From Bacteroidia bacterium (GTDB lineage: Bacteria; Bacteroidota; Bacteroidia; Bacteroidales; JAPLDU01), in assembly GCA_026391255.1 (NCBI GenBank), contig JAPLDU010000090.1:1040-49263 (forward strand): 48,224 bases of DNA, given 5' to 3'. Position numbers and translations under genes: made by a program. Positions 9,814 to 18,500 of this stretch are shown here, piece by piece. Below the pieces are notes generated by a model that ran no database searches, was not told where the DNA came from, and worked only from the letters and a program-made list of their open reading frames with translations. Every line of letters begins with the position of its first letter. The first letter of the stretch is position 1.

Positions 9814-12219
9814 ATGAAAAATATTAATTTAAGTAAGATGATGCCATACTTAGTGGCTATTGTACTGTTTTTTATTTTGACCTATGCTTATTTCCCGCCG
9901 CTTCTGGAAGGTAAGAGACTGAAGTCACAGGATATGCTTCAGTATTCAGGGACTTCAAAGGAAATAAATGATTACCGTGATAGGACAGGCAAAGAAGCAC
10001 TGTGGACTAACAGCCTGTTTGGAGGTATGCCTGCATATCTCATTTCAACGCTTTATCCTTCTAATCTGTTCAGCTATTTTGAAACGCTGAATATGCAGAT
10101 GAATAAACCGGCCAATTATTTGTTTATGAGCATGATAAGTTTTTTCATTTTATTGCTCGTATTCCGGGTCAATCCCTGGCTGGCCATTGCCGGCGCTGTT
10201 GCGTACGGATTTTCGACTTATTTTTTCATCATCGAATCGGTGGGCCATCATACCAAGGCACTTGCCATGGCGTACATGCCCGGTGTTATAGCCGGGGTAT
10301 ACCTTGCTTTTAAGGAAAAGATCTTGCTTGGTGCAATTCTTTTCGGGGTGTTTTTTGCTTTGATGCTTACTTCCAATCATTTCCAGATAATGTACTACAC
10401 TTTTCTCATTATCCTGATACTGGCGATTTTCCAGTTTATTTCTGATATCAGGGAGAAAAAACTTATGCGTTACCTGAAGGTAATCGGATTGCTGGTAGTT
10501 ACGGCTATCCTGGCATTGCTGACACATATCACCAGTTTGTGGCTGGTGTATGATTATTCAAAGGATTCCACCCGTGGAACATCAGAACTTACTCAGGATG
10601 AAAATATTAAAACCAAAGGACTTGATAAGGATTATGCCACTGGCTGGAGTTATGGCAAACTGGAAACCTTTGACCTGTTTATTCCGGGGTTTGCCGGCGG
10701 ATCATCTGAAGAAAACATAGGTGAAAACTCGGAAACTTACAGGGCATTTAAGGAACGGAATATTTATAACCCGGAACGTCTGGTCGAAAATGTACCATTA
10801 TACTGGGGTCCGCAGCCATCTACATCAGGCCCGGTATACCTTGGCGCTGTTATTGTTTTTCTCTTTATCCTTGGGATGTTTCTAGTTAAAGGACCATTGC
10901 GCTGGTGGCTTTTTACCGCCACCGTATTATCAATAATGCTGGCATGGGGCCGGAATTTCATGTTCTTCAGCGATCTGTTCTTCGATTACTTCCCAGGCTA
11001 CGATAAATTCCGGACAGTTTCAATGATCCTGATTATGGCCGAGTTTACTGTTCCATTACTGGGAATATTGGCAGTGAACCGGATTGTTGAACAAAAGGTT
11101 GAAAAGAAAGAGTTTTACAGGGCGTTAAAATGGTCGCTCGGAATTTTAGGTGGCCTGGCTTTGTTCTTTATTTTATTTGCCAGCGGATTGTTTGATTTCA
11201 CGGGTTCTGAAGACAAGCAGTTAACGGATGCCGGCTGGCCGGTCGATGCAATCAGGCTGGACAGGATATCATACCTGAAAGGCGATGCTATCCGTTCCCT
11301 GGTGTTTGTACTTCTGACTGCCGGTTTGTTGTGGGTATTTTATGTGAAGAAAATCTCAAAAGGATTGCTGTTTGCCGGACTGGCTCTCCTGGTCATTGTT
11401 GATCTCTGGCCAGTGAATAAAAGATATCTGAACGACAATTATTTTGTTTCACAACTTGAAGATAAAAATCCTTTTAAACCATCCGACGCTGATAAAATGA
11501 TACTTCAGGACAAAGATCCTGATTACCGGGTGATGAATGTTGCCGTGAGCACTTTTAATGATGCATCCACTTCATATTTTCATAAATCTATCGGAGGCTA
11601 CCATGGGGCTAAAATGAAGCGTTACCAGGAACTTATTGAAGCTCAGATCAGCAAGAGGAATTTTGCGGTATTGGATATGCTGAATACCAAATATTTTATT
11701 TTCCCTGACAAGCAAAAAAACCCGGTGGCCCAGAGAAATCCGGGAGCCCTGGGAAATGCCTGGTTTGTGAAAAATTTCAAAGTTGTGGATAATGCTGATG
11801 CTGAGCTGAAAGAGCTTACCGGGTTTAATCCGAAAGCTGAAGCTGTTGTTGATAAACGATTTGAAAACGAACTAAAAGGATTGAACCTGAAATATGATTC
11901 TTTAGGAATGATCAGTTTAGTCACTTATGAACCCAACGACCTGATTTATAAGTCAAAAAATTCATCGGAACAGTTGGCAGTATTTTCTGAAATTTATTAC
12001 TCAAAAGGATGGGATGCCTTCATTGACAGCAAACCTGTTCCTTATTTCAGGGTGAACTATGTGCTGCGTGCATTACGTGTACCTGCAGGTGAACATAAAA
12101 TTGAATTCAGGTTCGAACCCAAAGCATATTTCATTGGCGAACATATTTCCCTGGCTTCATCGGCCCTGCTGATCATTCTTTTCATCTTAGTACTGGTCAT
12201 GGAAGTCAGAAGGAAATAG
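9814..12219 (+). CDS. YfhO family polytopic membrane protein
   Basis: The 801-residue protein has many transmembrane helices in its first 560 residues and a soluble C-terminal domain of about 200 residues, closing with a final helix and basic tail (LVLVMEVRRK). This fits YfhO, a GT-C-like multi-pass family seen in Bacteroidota and Firmicutes; the Bacillus relative is linked to glycosylation of teichoic acid. The substrate here is unknown. The frame extends 28 codons upstream to 9730, but those codons are the TTCAAATC repeat, so the ATG at 9814 (MKNINLSKMMPYLVAIVLFF) is the better start. The stop codon TAG at 12217 is the first TAG of a TAGGCATTAGGCAATAGGC repeat. Confidence 0.88.
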   Translation: MKNINLSKMMPYLVAIVLFFILTYAYFPPLLEGKRLKSQDMLQYSGTSKEINDYRDRTGKEALWTNSLFGGMPAYLISTLYPSNLFSYFETLNMQMNKPANYLFMSMISFFILLLVFRVNPWLAIAGAVAYGFSTYFFIIESVGHHTKALAMAYMPGVIAGVYLAFKEKILLGAILFGVFFALMLTSNHFQIMYYTFLIILILAIFQFISDIREKKLMRYLKVIGLLVVTAILALLTHITSLWLVYDYSKDSTRGTSELTQDENIKTKGLDKDYATGWSYGKLETFDLFIPGFAGGSSEENIGENSETYRAFKERNIYNPERLVENVPLYWGPQPSTSGPVYLGAVIVFLFILGMFLVKGPLRWWLFTATVLSIMLAWGRNFMFFSDLFFDYFPGYDKFRTVSMILIMAEFTVPLLGILAVNRIVEQKVEKKEFYRALKWSLGILGGLALFFILFASGLFDFTGSEDKQLTDAGWPVDAIRLDRISYLKGDAIRSLVFVLLTAGLLWVFYVKKISKGLLFAGLALLVIVDLWPVNKRYLNDNYFVSQLEDKNPFKPSDADKMILQDKDPDYRVMNVAVSTFNDASTSYFHKSIGGYHGAKMKRYQELIEAQISKRNFAVLDMLNTKYFIFPDKQKNPVAQRNPGALGNAWFVKNFKVVDNADAELKELTGFNPKAEAVVDKRFENELKGLNLKYDSLGMISLVTYEPNDLIYKSKNSSEQLAVFSEIYYSKGWDAFIDSKPVPYFRVNYVLRALRVPAGEHKIEFRFEPKAYFIGEHISLASSALLIILFILVLVMEVRRK

Positions 12220-12405
12220 GCATTAGGCAATAGGCAACAGGCAATAGTTTTCATATTGTCTATATTATAGACTGTCAGAAATTTAGAAAATTTAATTTCA
12301 AATACTGATTATTCAAAGAGATCATTATAATTTGCTTATGTCTTATGCCTTATGCCTTATATCTTATGCCTCCCTAATGCCTATTGCCTAATACCTATTG
12401 CCTGA
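12217..12405. repeat. Nested inverted repeat between convergent genes (GGCAATAG and CTTATGC families)
   Basis: The left arm (12217-12247) consists of TAGGCATTAGGCAATAGGCA words and the right arm (12373-12402) of their complements. Between them are a short palindrome TCTATATTATAGA (about 12257) and a CTTATGCCTTATGCC array (12334-12370). The block fills the space between the convergent YfhO and HAD genes. The remaining bases up to 12519 are AT-rich with no gene. Confidence 0.8.
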
Positions 12406-12519
12406 AATTTTAAGATTATTTTAATGTCAAAGAACCATCTTCGTGCAACGCTTGAAAATTTTTCTTGTCGTTAGGTTATGAAATTAAAACAGAATCGTTA
12501 AAAACATAACTGAAGCTGG

Positions 12520-13165
12520 TTAACTTTCATTTTTTAAGAATTTAAAATTAAACAAATCTGTGATTGATTGGTGAGGGGGCAAAAGATAGGTTAACAAACC
12601 TACTCTTTGTGCTCCCTCAACATTTTCAGGGGTATCATCAATAAACAGGGTTTCAGAAGGAACCAGCGATTTTTCCCGGATCACAAATTCATATATTTCA
12701 CTATCTGGTTTTCTCGATCCAATTTCGTGAGAGAAGTAAGCTTTTTCGAACAATTCTGAAAAATCCCGATAACCATATTTATTATTAAGACCGGCAACAT
12801 AGAATTCATAATGGATTATGTTTGTGTTACTTAACAGGAAGATTCTAAATCGTGATTTCAGAGCTTTCAGTAATTCAATTCTTTCAGGTGGGATATCGAG
12901 TAATACAGCATTCCAGGCATCATCAATTTCCCGGTCTGTCAGTGGCACACGAATAATTTTCCGTAATTCATCTCTGAAATATTTAGGAGAGATCATTCCT
13001 TTTTCAAACTTCTCAAACAAGCCGGTTTGCCTGGCATAAGAGTAAATATTTTCAAAATTATCGATGCCATGTTTTGCGAACCTGTCAGATGAAGCATGGT
13101 AATCAAGGTCAATGATCACTCCACCAAAGTCAAAAATGATATTTTTTATATTATTTATGTTATTA
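12520..13165 (-). CDS. HAD-family hydrolase, start codon unclear
   Basis: The product is a haloacid dehalogenase-type phosphatase close to the YihX/HAD-IA group. Motif II is FLLSNTN, motif III the lysine of GSRKPDSEIY, and motif IV LFIDDTPENVEGA. Motif I, with the nucleophile aspartate, reads KNIIFDFGGVIIDLDY, but its first half lies upstream of the first possible standard start, the GTG at 13119. Between the in-frame stop (TAA near 13194) and motif I there is no ATG, GTG or TTG; only ATA and ATT codons occur. The left end given here is a minimum placed at an ATA AAA AAT triplet run. Either a rare start is used, an ATG has mutated to ATA, or there is a base error. The GTG start would give a protein without its nucleophile. 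Enzyme family is certain; activity is doubtful until the start is solved. Confidence 0.75.
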
Positions 13166-13170
13166 ATATT

Positions 13171-13218
13171 AAAAATCGGTATTTTAGACGCTTAGGAAAC
13201 AAAACTTACCAACATGTT
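13171..13218 (-). repeat. Dispersed 40-bp element with a 7-codon micro-ORF, copy 1
   Basis: On the minus strand this reads ACAACATGTTGGTAAGTTTT and continues to AAGCGTCTAAAAT. It matches 29931-29970 (plus strand) at about 35 of 40 bases. It begins with the palindrome CAACATGTTG and contains ATG TTG GTA AGT TTT GTT TCC TAA (MLVSFVS). It directly precedes the HAD coding region in the same orientation. Confidence 0.65.
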
Positions 13219-13251
13219 GTCGCAAATCTTATTCCCGTGAAACGGATTTAA

Positions 13252-13290
13252 TTTTCAAATTTGCACATTTTCAAATTTTCAAATTATTTT
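13252..13290. repeat. TTTTCAAAT repeat
   Basis: TTTTCAAAT-type words occur three times around TTGCACATTTTC. This is the reverse complement of the 43-bp unit found at 9505-9700. Confidence 0.6.
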
Positions 13291-13340
13291 AGTCCCTGAG
13301 TCTGAATTTATCATGCTACAAATATTATGATTTTATTTAT

Positions 13341-13447
13341 ACCACATAGTCACATAGTAAACATAGTTATTTGATTGTAATATATTGTTATTAAGTAAAA
13401 TAATAATATTTTTGTCATAAGACTATGTACTCTATGTGGCTATGTGG
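13341..13447. repeat. Inverted repeat, ACATAG family, upstream of mtnA
   Basis: The left arm (13341-13367) starts ACCACATAGTCACATAGT and the right arm (13422-13447) ends TATGTGGCTATGTGGT; they are complementary except for a few bases. The interior is AT-rich. The right arm ends about 20 bases before the mtnA ATG, so the structure would lie in or next to the leader of that gene. Confidence 0.75.
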
Positions 13448-13467
13448 TAAAGATAATAGCTAAAATA

Positions 13468-14589
13468 ATGAATGTTAACGGTAAACATTATGAAACAATA
13501 TGGCTTGATCCTGCGAATGATCGTGTAGTTGTGATCATTGACCAGCGGTACCTGCCATTTCGTTTCACCTTTAAGGAGATCCGAACAGTAGATGAAATGT
13601 TCAATGCCATACGGGATATGGCAGTACGCGGTGCCCCGCTGATTGGTGCAGCAGCGGCTTTTGGAATTTATCTGGCAGTTCTCAATGCTGACATCACACA
13701 GAATCTTGATAAGCAGTTGCAAATTTCTGCAGGAAAACTGCTTTCCTCCCGTCCGACTGCAATTAACCTTCAGCATGCTATTGACTTTTCTCTGGAAGCT
13801 GTGCACAATGAACCGGATTACCAGTCAAAGATCCTTGCTGCAAAGAGTGCCGCGTTGGAAATCTGTCGTGTAGACAAAGAAAATTGCAGGAGGATCGGAG
13901 AAAATGGGCTAGGTATTATCAAAGAAATGTCACGGATAAAAGGTGGAGAAATGCTAAATATACTGACACATTGCAATGCCGGCTGGCTTGCGTGTATTGA
14001 TTATGGAACAGCATTGGCGCCGGTTTATTTTGCCCATGACCGGGGTATAAAAGTACATGTATGGGTTGACGAAACAAGACCGCGCAACCAGGGATCGCGA
14101 CTGACGGCCTGGGAACTTGGTCAGCATGGAGTACCTCACACAGTAATACCGGATAATACGGGAGGCCACCTGATGCAGCATGGCCTGGTTGATATGGTTA
14201 TTGTCGGGAGCGATAGGACCACTGCCAACGGTGACGTGGCCAACAAGGTTGGTACTTACCTGAAAGCTCTTTCCGCAATGGATAACAACATACCTTTTTA
14301 TGTTGCTTTATCATCCAGTACTATCGATTGGGATATGACTGATGGAATTGCTCAGATTCCAATTGAGGAAAGAGATCCTGACGAAGTTGCATATATTGGT
14401 GGATTGTCAACAAAACAACATATTGAAAGGGTAAGACTTATTCCCGTGACGAGCCATGCAATGAATTTTGCGTTTGATGTGACTCCCGCGAGGCTTGTCA
14501 CTGCATTAATCACCGAGCGTGGAATCTGCAAGGCTAACAGGCAAAGTCTATCAGAGTTATTTCCTGAGAGACAATCAGATATAACATAA
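13468..14589 (+). CDS. mtnA: S-methyl-5-thioribose-1-phosphate isomerase
   Basis: The 373-residue enzyme interconverts 5-methylthioribose-1-phosphate and 5-methylthioribulose-1-phosphate in methionine salvage. The catalytic cysteine is in LTHCNAGW (residue 169 from the chosen start) and the catalytic aspartate in VGSDRTTANGDVANKVGTYL (residue 249). The N-terminal MAVRGAPLIGAAAAFG loop is also conserved. An in-frame GTG at 13444 would add eight residues from the ACATAG repeat, so the ATG at 13468 is chosen. GSDRTT and DNTGGHLMQHG differ from the commoner GADRIA and DNMA, a variant seen in a subgroup that may also act on 5-deoxyribose-1-phosphate. No other methionine-salvage gene lies in the window. 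Confidence 0.92.
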   Translation: MNVNGKHYETIWLDPANDRVVVIIDQRYLPFRFTFKEIRTVDEMFNAIRDMAVRGAPLIGAAAAFGIYLAVLNADITQNLDKQLQISAGKLLSSRPTAINLQHAIDFSLEAVHNEPDYQSKILAAKSAALEICRVDKENCRRIGENGLGIIKEMSRIKGGEMLNILTHCNAGWLACIDYGTALAPVYFAHDRGIKVHVWVDETRPRNQGSRLTAWELGQHGVPHTVIPDNTGGHLMQHGLVDMVIVGSDRTTANGDVANKVGTYLKALSAMDNNIPFYVALSSSTIDWDMTDGIAQIPIEERDPDEVAYIGGLSTKQHIERVRLIPVTSHAMNFAFDVTPARLVTALITERGICKANRQSLSELFPERQSDIT

Positions 14590-14601
14590 ACAAGATTTCT
14601 T

Positions 14602-14631
14602 TTTGAATTTAGAACAGAAGTTGTAATTTTG
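14602..14631 (+). promoter_or_regulatory. Bacteroidota promoter for the tRNA gene
   Basis: TTTG at 14602-14605 and TAATTTTG at 14624-14631 are separated by 18 bases, close to the consensus TTTG-N19-TAnnTTTG. Transcription should start near 14638, about 12 bases before the mature tRNA. Confidence 0.8.
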
Positions 14632-14649
14632 CCGTCCCAATAAAGAACA

Positions 14650-14723
14650 GGGCCCATAGCTCAGTTGGTTAGAGCACCTGACTCATAATCAGGTGGTCGC
14701 TGGTTCGATACCAGCTGGGCCCA
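14650..14723 (+). tRNA. tRNA with CAT anticodon (Met, or Ile2)
   Basis: A complete cloverleaf can be drawn. The acceptor stem is GGGCCCA with TGGGCCC, the D arm AGCTCAGTTGGTTAGAGC, the anticodon stem CCTGA/TCAGG with loop CTCATAA, and the T arm GCTGG-TTCGATA-CCAGC. The anticodon CAT is at 14684-14686. CCA is not encoded. The 7-bp acceptor stem without a mismatch at the first pair rules out initiator tRNA. Elongator Met and lysidine-modified Ile2 both carry CAT; elongator Met is slightly preferred, but the sequence alone does not settle it. Confidence 0.93.
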
Positions 14724-14744
14724 CAAGGGTTACAGAAGATTTAG

Positions 14745-14785
14745 AAAAACCGTTTGCAAGCAATTTGCAAGCGGTTTTTATTTTT
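14745..14785 (+). terminator. Intrinsic terminator after the tRNA
   Basis: AAAAACCGTTTGCAA (14745-14759) pairs with TTGCAAGCGGTTTTT (about 14765-14779) over 15 bp with one G-U pair, around a short loop, and is followed by a T-rich tail. Confidence 0.9.
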
Positions 14786-14828
14786 ATTAAACTCGATTTA
14801 AAATATTGTCTTGTTGTCTGGTATATCA

Positions 14829-14972
14829 ATGGCCTTTCGGTATACTGTTAATTTTACCTGGCAAATATTCCAACAGGATTTTCAATTCAGGATAATAGTT
14901 TACCACTGCCGCCATACCTTTGATTGAAATATATTCATAATCAATTTTGTATGCGTAAGTAAACGAAGGTAT
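14829..14972 (-). pseudogene. Possible gene remnant (48 open codons)
   Basis: After a stop codon, a stretch of 48 codons is open on the minus strand and ends at TGA (14826-14828). It includes the composition of a real protein: DYEYISIKGMAAVVNYYPEL, then KILLEYLPGKINSIPKGH. The only ATG is at 14915, which would leave 29 residues. I do not recognise a family. It may be the C-terminal remnant of a lost gene or a small real protein. Confidence 0.3.
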
Positions 14973-15500
14973 TTATTCAGGAAACTAAATTTTCAGGAAT
15001 GTAGTGAACTAAAAATTTTCAGACGAACAATCCCGTTAAAATCGGAGGGTAAATATCCCGTTGCTCTGCTTCGGAATTTGGGTCGCAAGGCCTGCCCTGA
15101 GATGAAAACCCATGAAAGGATTTGCACTGAACATATAAATAGAGACCGATTCATTCGGGAATTCCGAATGTCTTTTATTAATTTGATATTATGGGCTAAT
15201 AATCAAATAGATGCAAATGTCATATAAATCATGCAACGGATTAACAATTATATAAAAACATTCCTCAGCACATTTATGTGTTATTTGAAATTTATAATAG
15301 CTAAAACTCCTTTGTTAAGAGGATGTTTAATGAATTGATACTTCCCAATATATTTTCCAAACATTCTCATGATGAATCGTATTGATTTGCTGATTATTAT
15401 TGAAATTAAAATATAATTTATTACATTTTGATATTTAAATTTGTTAATTTTATCGCTGTTATAATGTACTTATTTTTAATAGTTTTTGTCTATTGTGTTA
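14973..15500. other. Gene-free region before the large PKD gene
   Basis: No convincing gene is seen. Around 15032-15075 GC-rich words (AATCCCGTTAAAATCGG, then ATCCCGTTGCTCTGCTTCGG) form weak hairpins that resemble a degenerate hairpin repeat, comparable with 37340-37366. From 15180 the sequence is strongly AT-rich. TAAATTTG at 15436-15443 matches the TAnnTTTG box but lies 57 bases before the chosen start of the PKD gene and lacks a clear -33 box. Confidence 0.45.
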
Positions 15501-18500
15501 ATGAAAATCATTTCACGTAGTACAATTAAGGCCCGTTTTATCAGGGTTGCAATAAGATTCGTGCTTTTGTTGTTCTGTTTACTTGTTTTTCATTTTTCAT
15601 ATAGTCTGCCCTCGGCGCAATTTACCAGTGATGTCAGTTCCGGCTGTCCCCCGCTGATAGTTCATTTTACAAATACCTCAACCGGGGCGACAAATTATGT
15701 CTGGGATTTTGGCAATGGAAATTTGTCAATTTCAGTCAATAGTCAGACTTCATATTCTGCTACGGGTACATATAACGTAACACTGACTGCATATAACGGT
15801 TCAAATTCTTCGACTTACAGCATGCAGATCATTGTTTTTCCCAAACCTATGGTCTCTTTCTCCACCGGAAATAATGTGGTTTGTACAGGAACGGATGTGG
15901 TTTTTACCAATTCCACCGTACCCGGAATACCGGGAAATTCTCCGATAGTTTCATGCTTATGGGATTTTGGTGATGGTCATACTTCAACTTTAACAACAAA
16001 CACGGTTTCACATTCATATTCATTGTCAGGCATTTATGATATCACGCTCATGGCCACAGACCAGAATGGTTGTTCAGACCTGCTTACACAAATCAATTAT
16101 ATTCATGTTGAATCACCTGATATTTCCTTTTTATCTCCCAATACCTATTTTTGCAGCCCGCCTGATACTGTTAGCTTTATTAACCTGACACAGGGAGCAG
16201 CGCCATTTACTTATCTGTGGCATTTTGGTGATGGATCTGTTTCTACTGCTGAAAATCCCCAGCATGTTTATACAAATTTCGGGCAATATAGTGTTGAACT
16301 TGATGTGACCGACTGGCTCGGTTGCAGTAAAACCTATTTAATGGTTAATTATATCAACATTGTACCGGTAGCCGCCGGTTTTTCAGTGGTCGATACTGTT
16401 TGCAGCGGTACTTCTGTTAATATTATTAATTTATCAACCGGTGCAAGCCATTACACATGGAATATTGGAGGTATAGTTTCAAATGATTATGAATTTCCCG
16501 GCTATATTATAAACCAGTCTGGAAACGTCAATATCAGCCTTATTGCAGACATGAACGGATCATGTCCTGATACCGTTTCAAAATCTGTTTTTGTTATTTC
16601 GGTAGCGGCTGACTTTTCTCCTGATCCGTCTTGTCTTTGTGAAGTGCCATATGATGTACAGTACCTAAACTTCTCGACCACAAATGATCCGTTTGGACTA
16701 TCTGACTACCAGTGGAATTTCGGAAATGGTCAGAGCTCAGATTTATTCAGTCCGGTAGTTCACTTTATCCCTGATACCGTACTCAAACATCATCACCAGG
16801 AATCATTCAGTGACGAATTAATTATTACAAGTCACTCAGGTTGTTCTTCCATGATATCTCAAATTAATGATGTGAACATCATCTTACCTGTAGTAAAATG
16901 TAAACATCATCCTAAAGGAGGCTGTGTACCTGTTACAATTGATTTTGCTGGTATTTCCGGGTATAATTCCTCATGTGACAGTATTGTTACATGGTCATGG
17001 GATTTTGATGATGGAAATACCGGAACAGGCCAGTATATAACACATACGTACCAGGATACAGGAGTGTTTTATGTTAAATTAACTGCTATTACAGGTAATG
17101 GATGTGATACAGTATGGATAGATACTATTTGGGCAGGGAACCATCAGCATCCTGATTTTACCTGGGTTCCTCATGATACTATCTGTGGTTCTGCAGGCAT
17201 TCATCTGCACAGCACTTCTTATGACGCAGATTATATCGACCTGTATGAATGGTTTTTTTTAACTGACGGAATACTTGTTTTAACCTTCTCGCCTGATCTG
17301 ACTTATTACCCTGCTTATCCCGGCTGGCTCAATACCGTCCTGGTTGTAGTGGATAAGCTGTGTCCTACTTCGATATTCAAATATCACATGGATTATGTTC
17401 TTCCTCCGATCACGCATGTCGTTTTGAGTCATGCATGCCAGGAACATTTCCTCTATTATTTTGTGGGCGATGATAATTACAATCCGATGTTCATCGGTAT
17501 GGATCATTTTTACTGGGATTTTGGTGACGGAAGCCCCGTGGATTCGGTAAGCCATTGCACCAGCCATTTATATTCACAGACAGGCAACTACACAGTCACC
17601 CTTTATTCGGTTAATGATTCTGCGGCTTGTACATATATAAGCACACTACTTGTCCATGTCAAAGATCCTAAAGCGGAATTTTCTGCCAATCCTATAAATG
17701 CCTGCCTGAATTCATCTGTGTCTTTCCAGGCCGTTGAATGCGCCGATTGTGATACTTTTACCTATGATCGCATCAACGGTAAATTCAGGTGGAATTTTGA
17801 TGATAATTCGATATTTGGGAATGACACCATCGGATATACCCATGATACAATTACTACTTTCCCTGAGATTAATCATGTTTTTTATTCGACTGGAATCCAT
17901 CATGTGAGGCTCATAGTCCGTGATTCTATCGCATGTGAGGACACTGCTTATGTACCGGTTCATATTTATTTCCCTGATGCTGTATTAACAGCTCAGCCAT
18001 CCGGTGGTTGTGTGCCGCTAACGGTTCAGTTCAGCAGCGAAACCACACATGATACGACAATCACTTCCTGGGTGTGGTTTTACGACAGTACCCTGGATAC
18101 ATCAGGAACCGGCCCACATCCCGTTTATACCTATACCAGTCCCGGATCATATTCAGTTACACTCCTGATAACTGATACACTGGGTTGTTCAAATTATATT
18201 ACTGTGCCTGACATGGTTAGCGCCGGAGATGTGACTGCTGATTTTGCCGTTGACAGCGGTTATTTCTGTATTAATTCAATAATAAAATTCAAATCCGGCT
18301 ATACCGGAAATAATGTAAATTATCATTGGGATTTCGGCAACGGGGACGTGATTGAAACAAGTTGCGACAGTGTTTATTATATTTATCATAACGGCGGAAA
18401 TTATACAATGACACTTATTATTACATCCTTCGACTGTTCCGGAAGCAAATCCATCAATTTTGAAATTCAGGACCCTACCGTCGAAATCAACATTTCTGCC

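Noticed and set aside
14650-14723. tRNA gene as an integration site with a duplicated 3' end.
   Set aside because: No second copy of the T-arm/acceptor sequence is visible downstream, and no integrase gene lies in the window.
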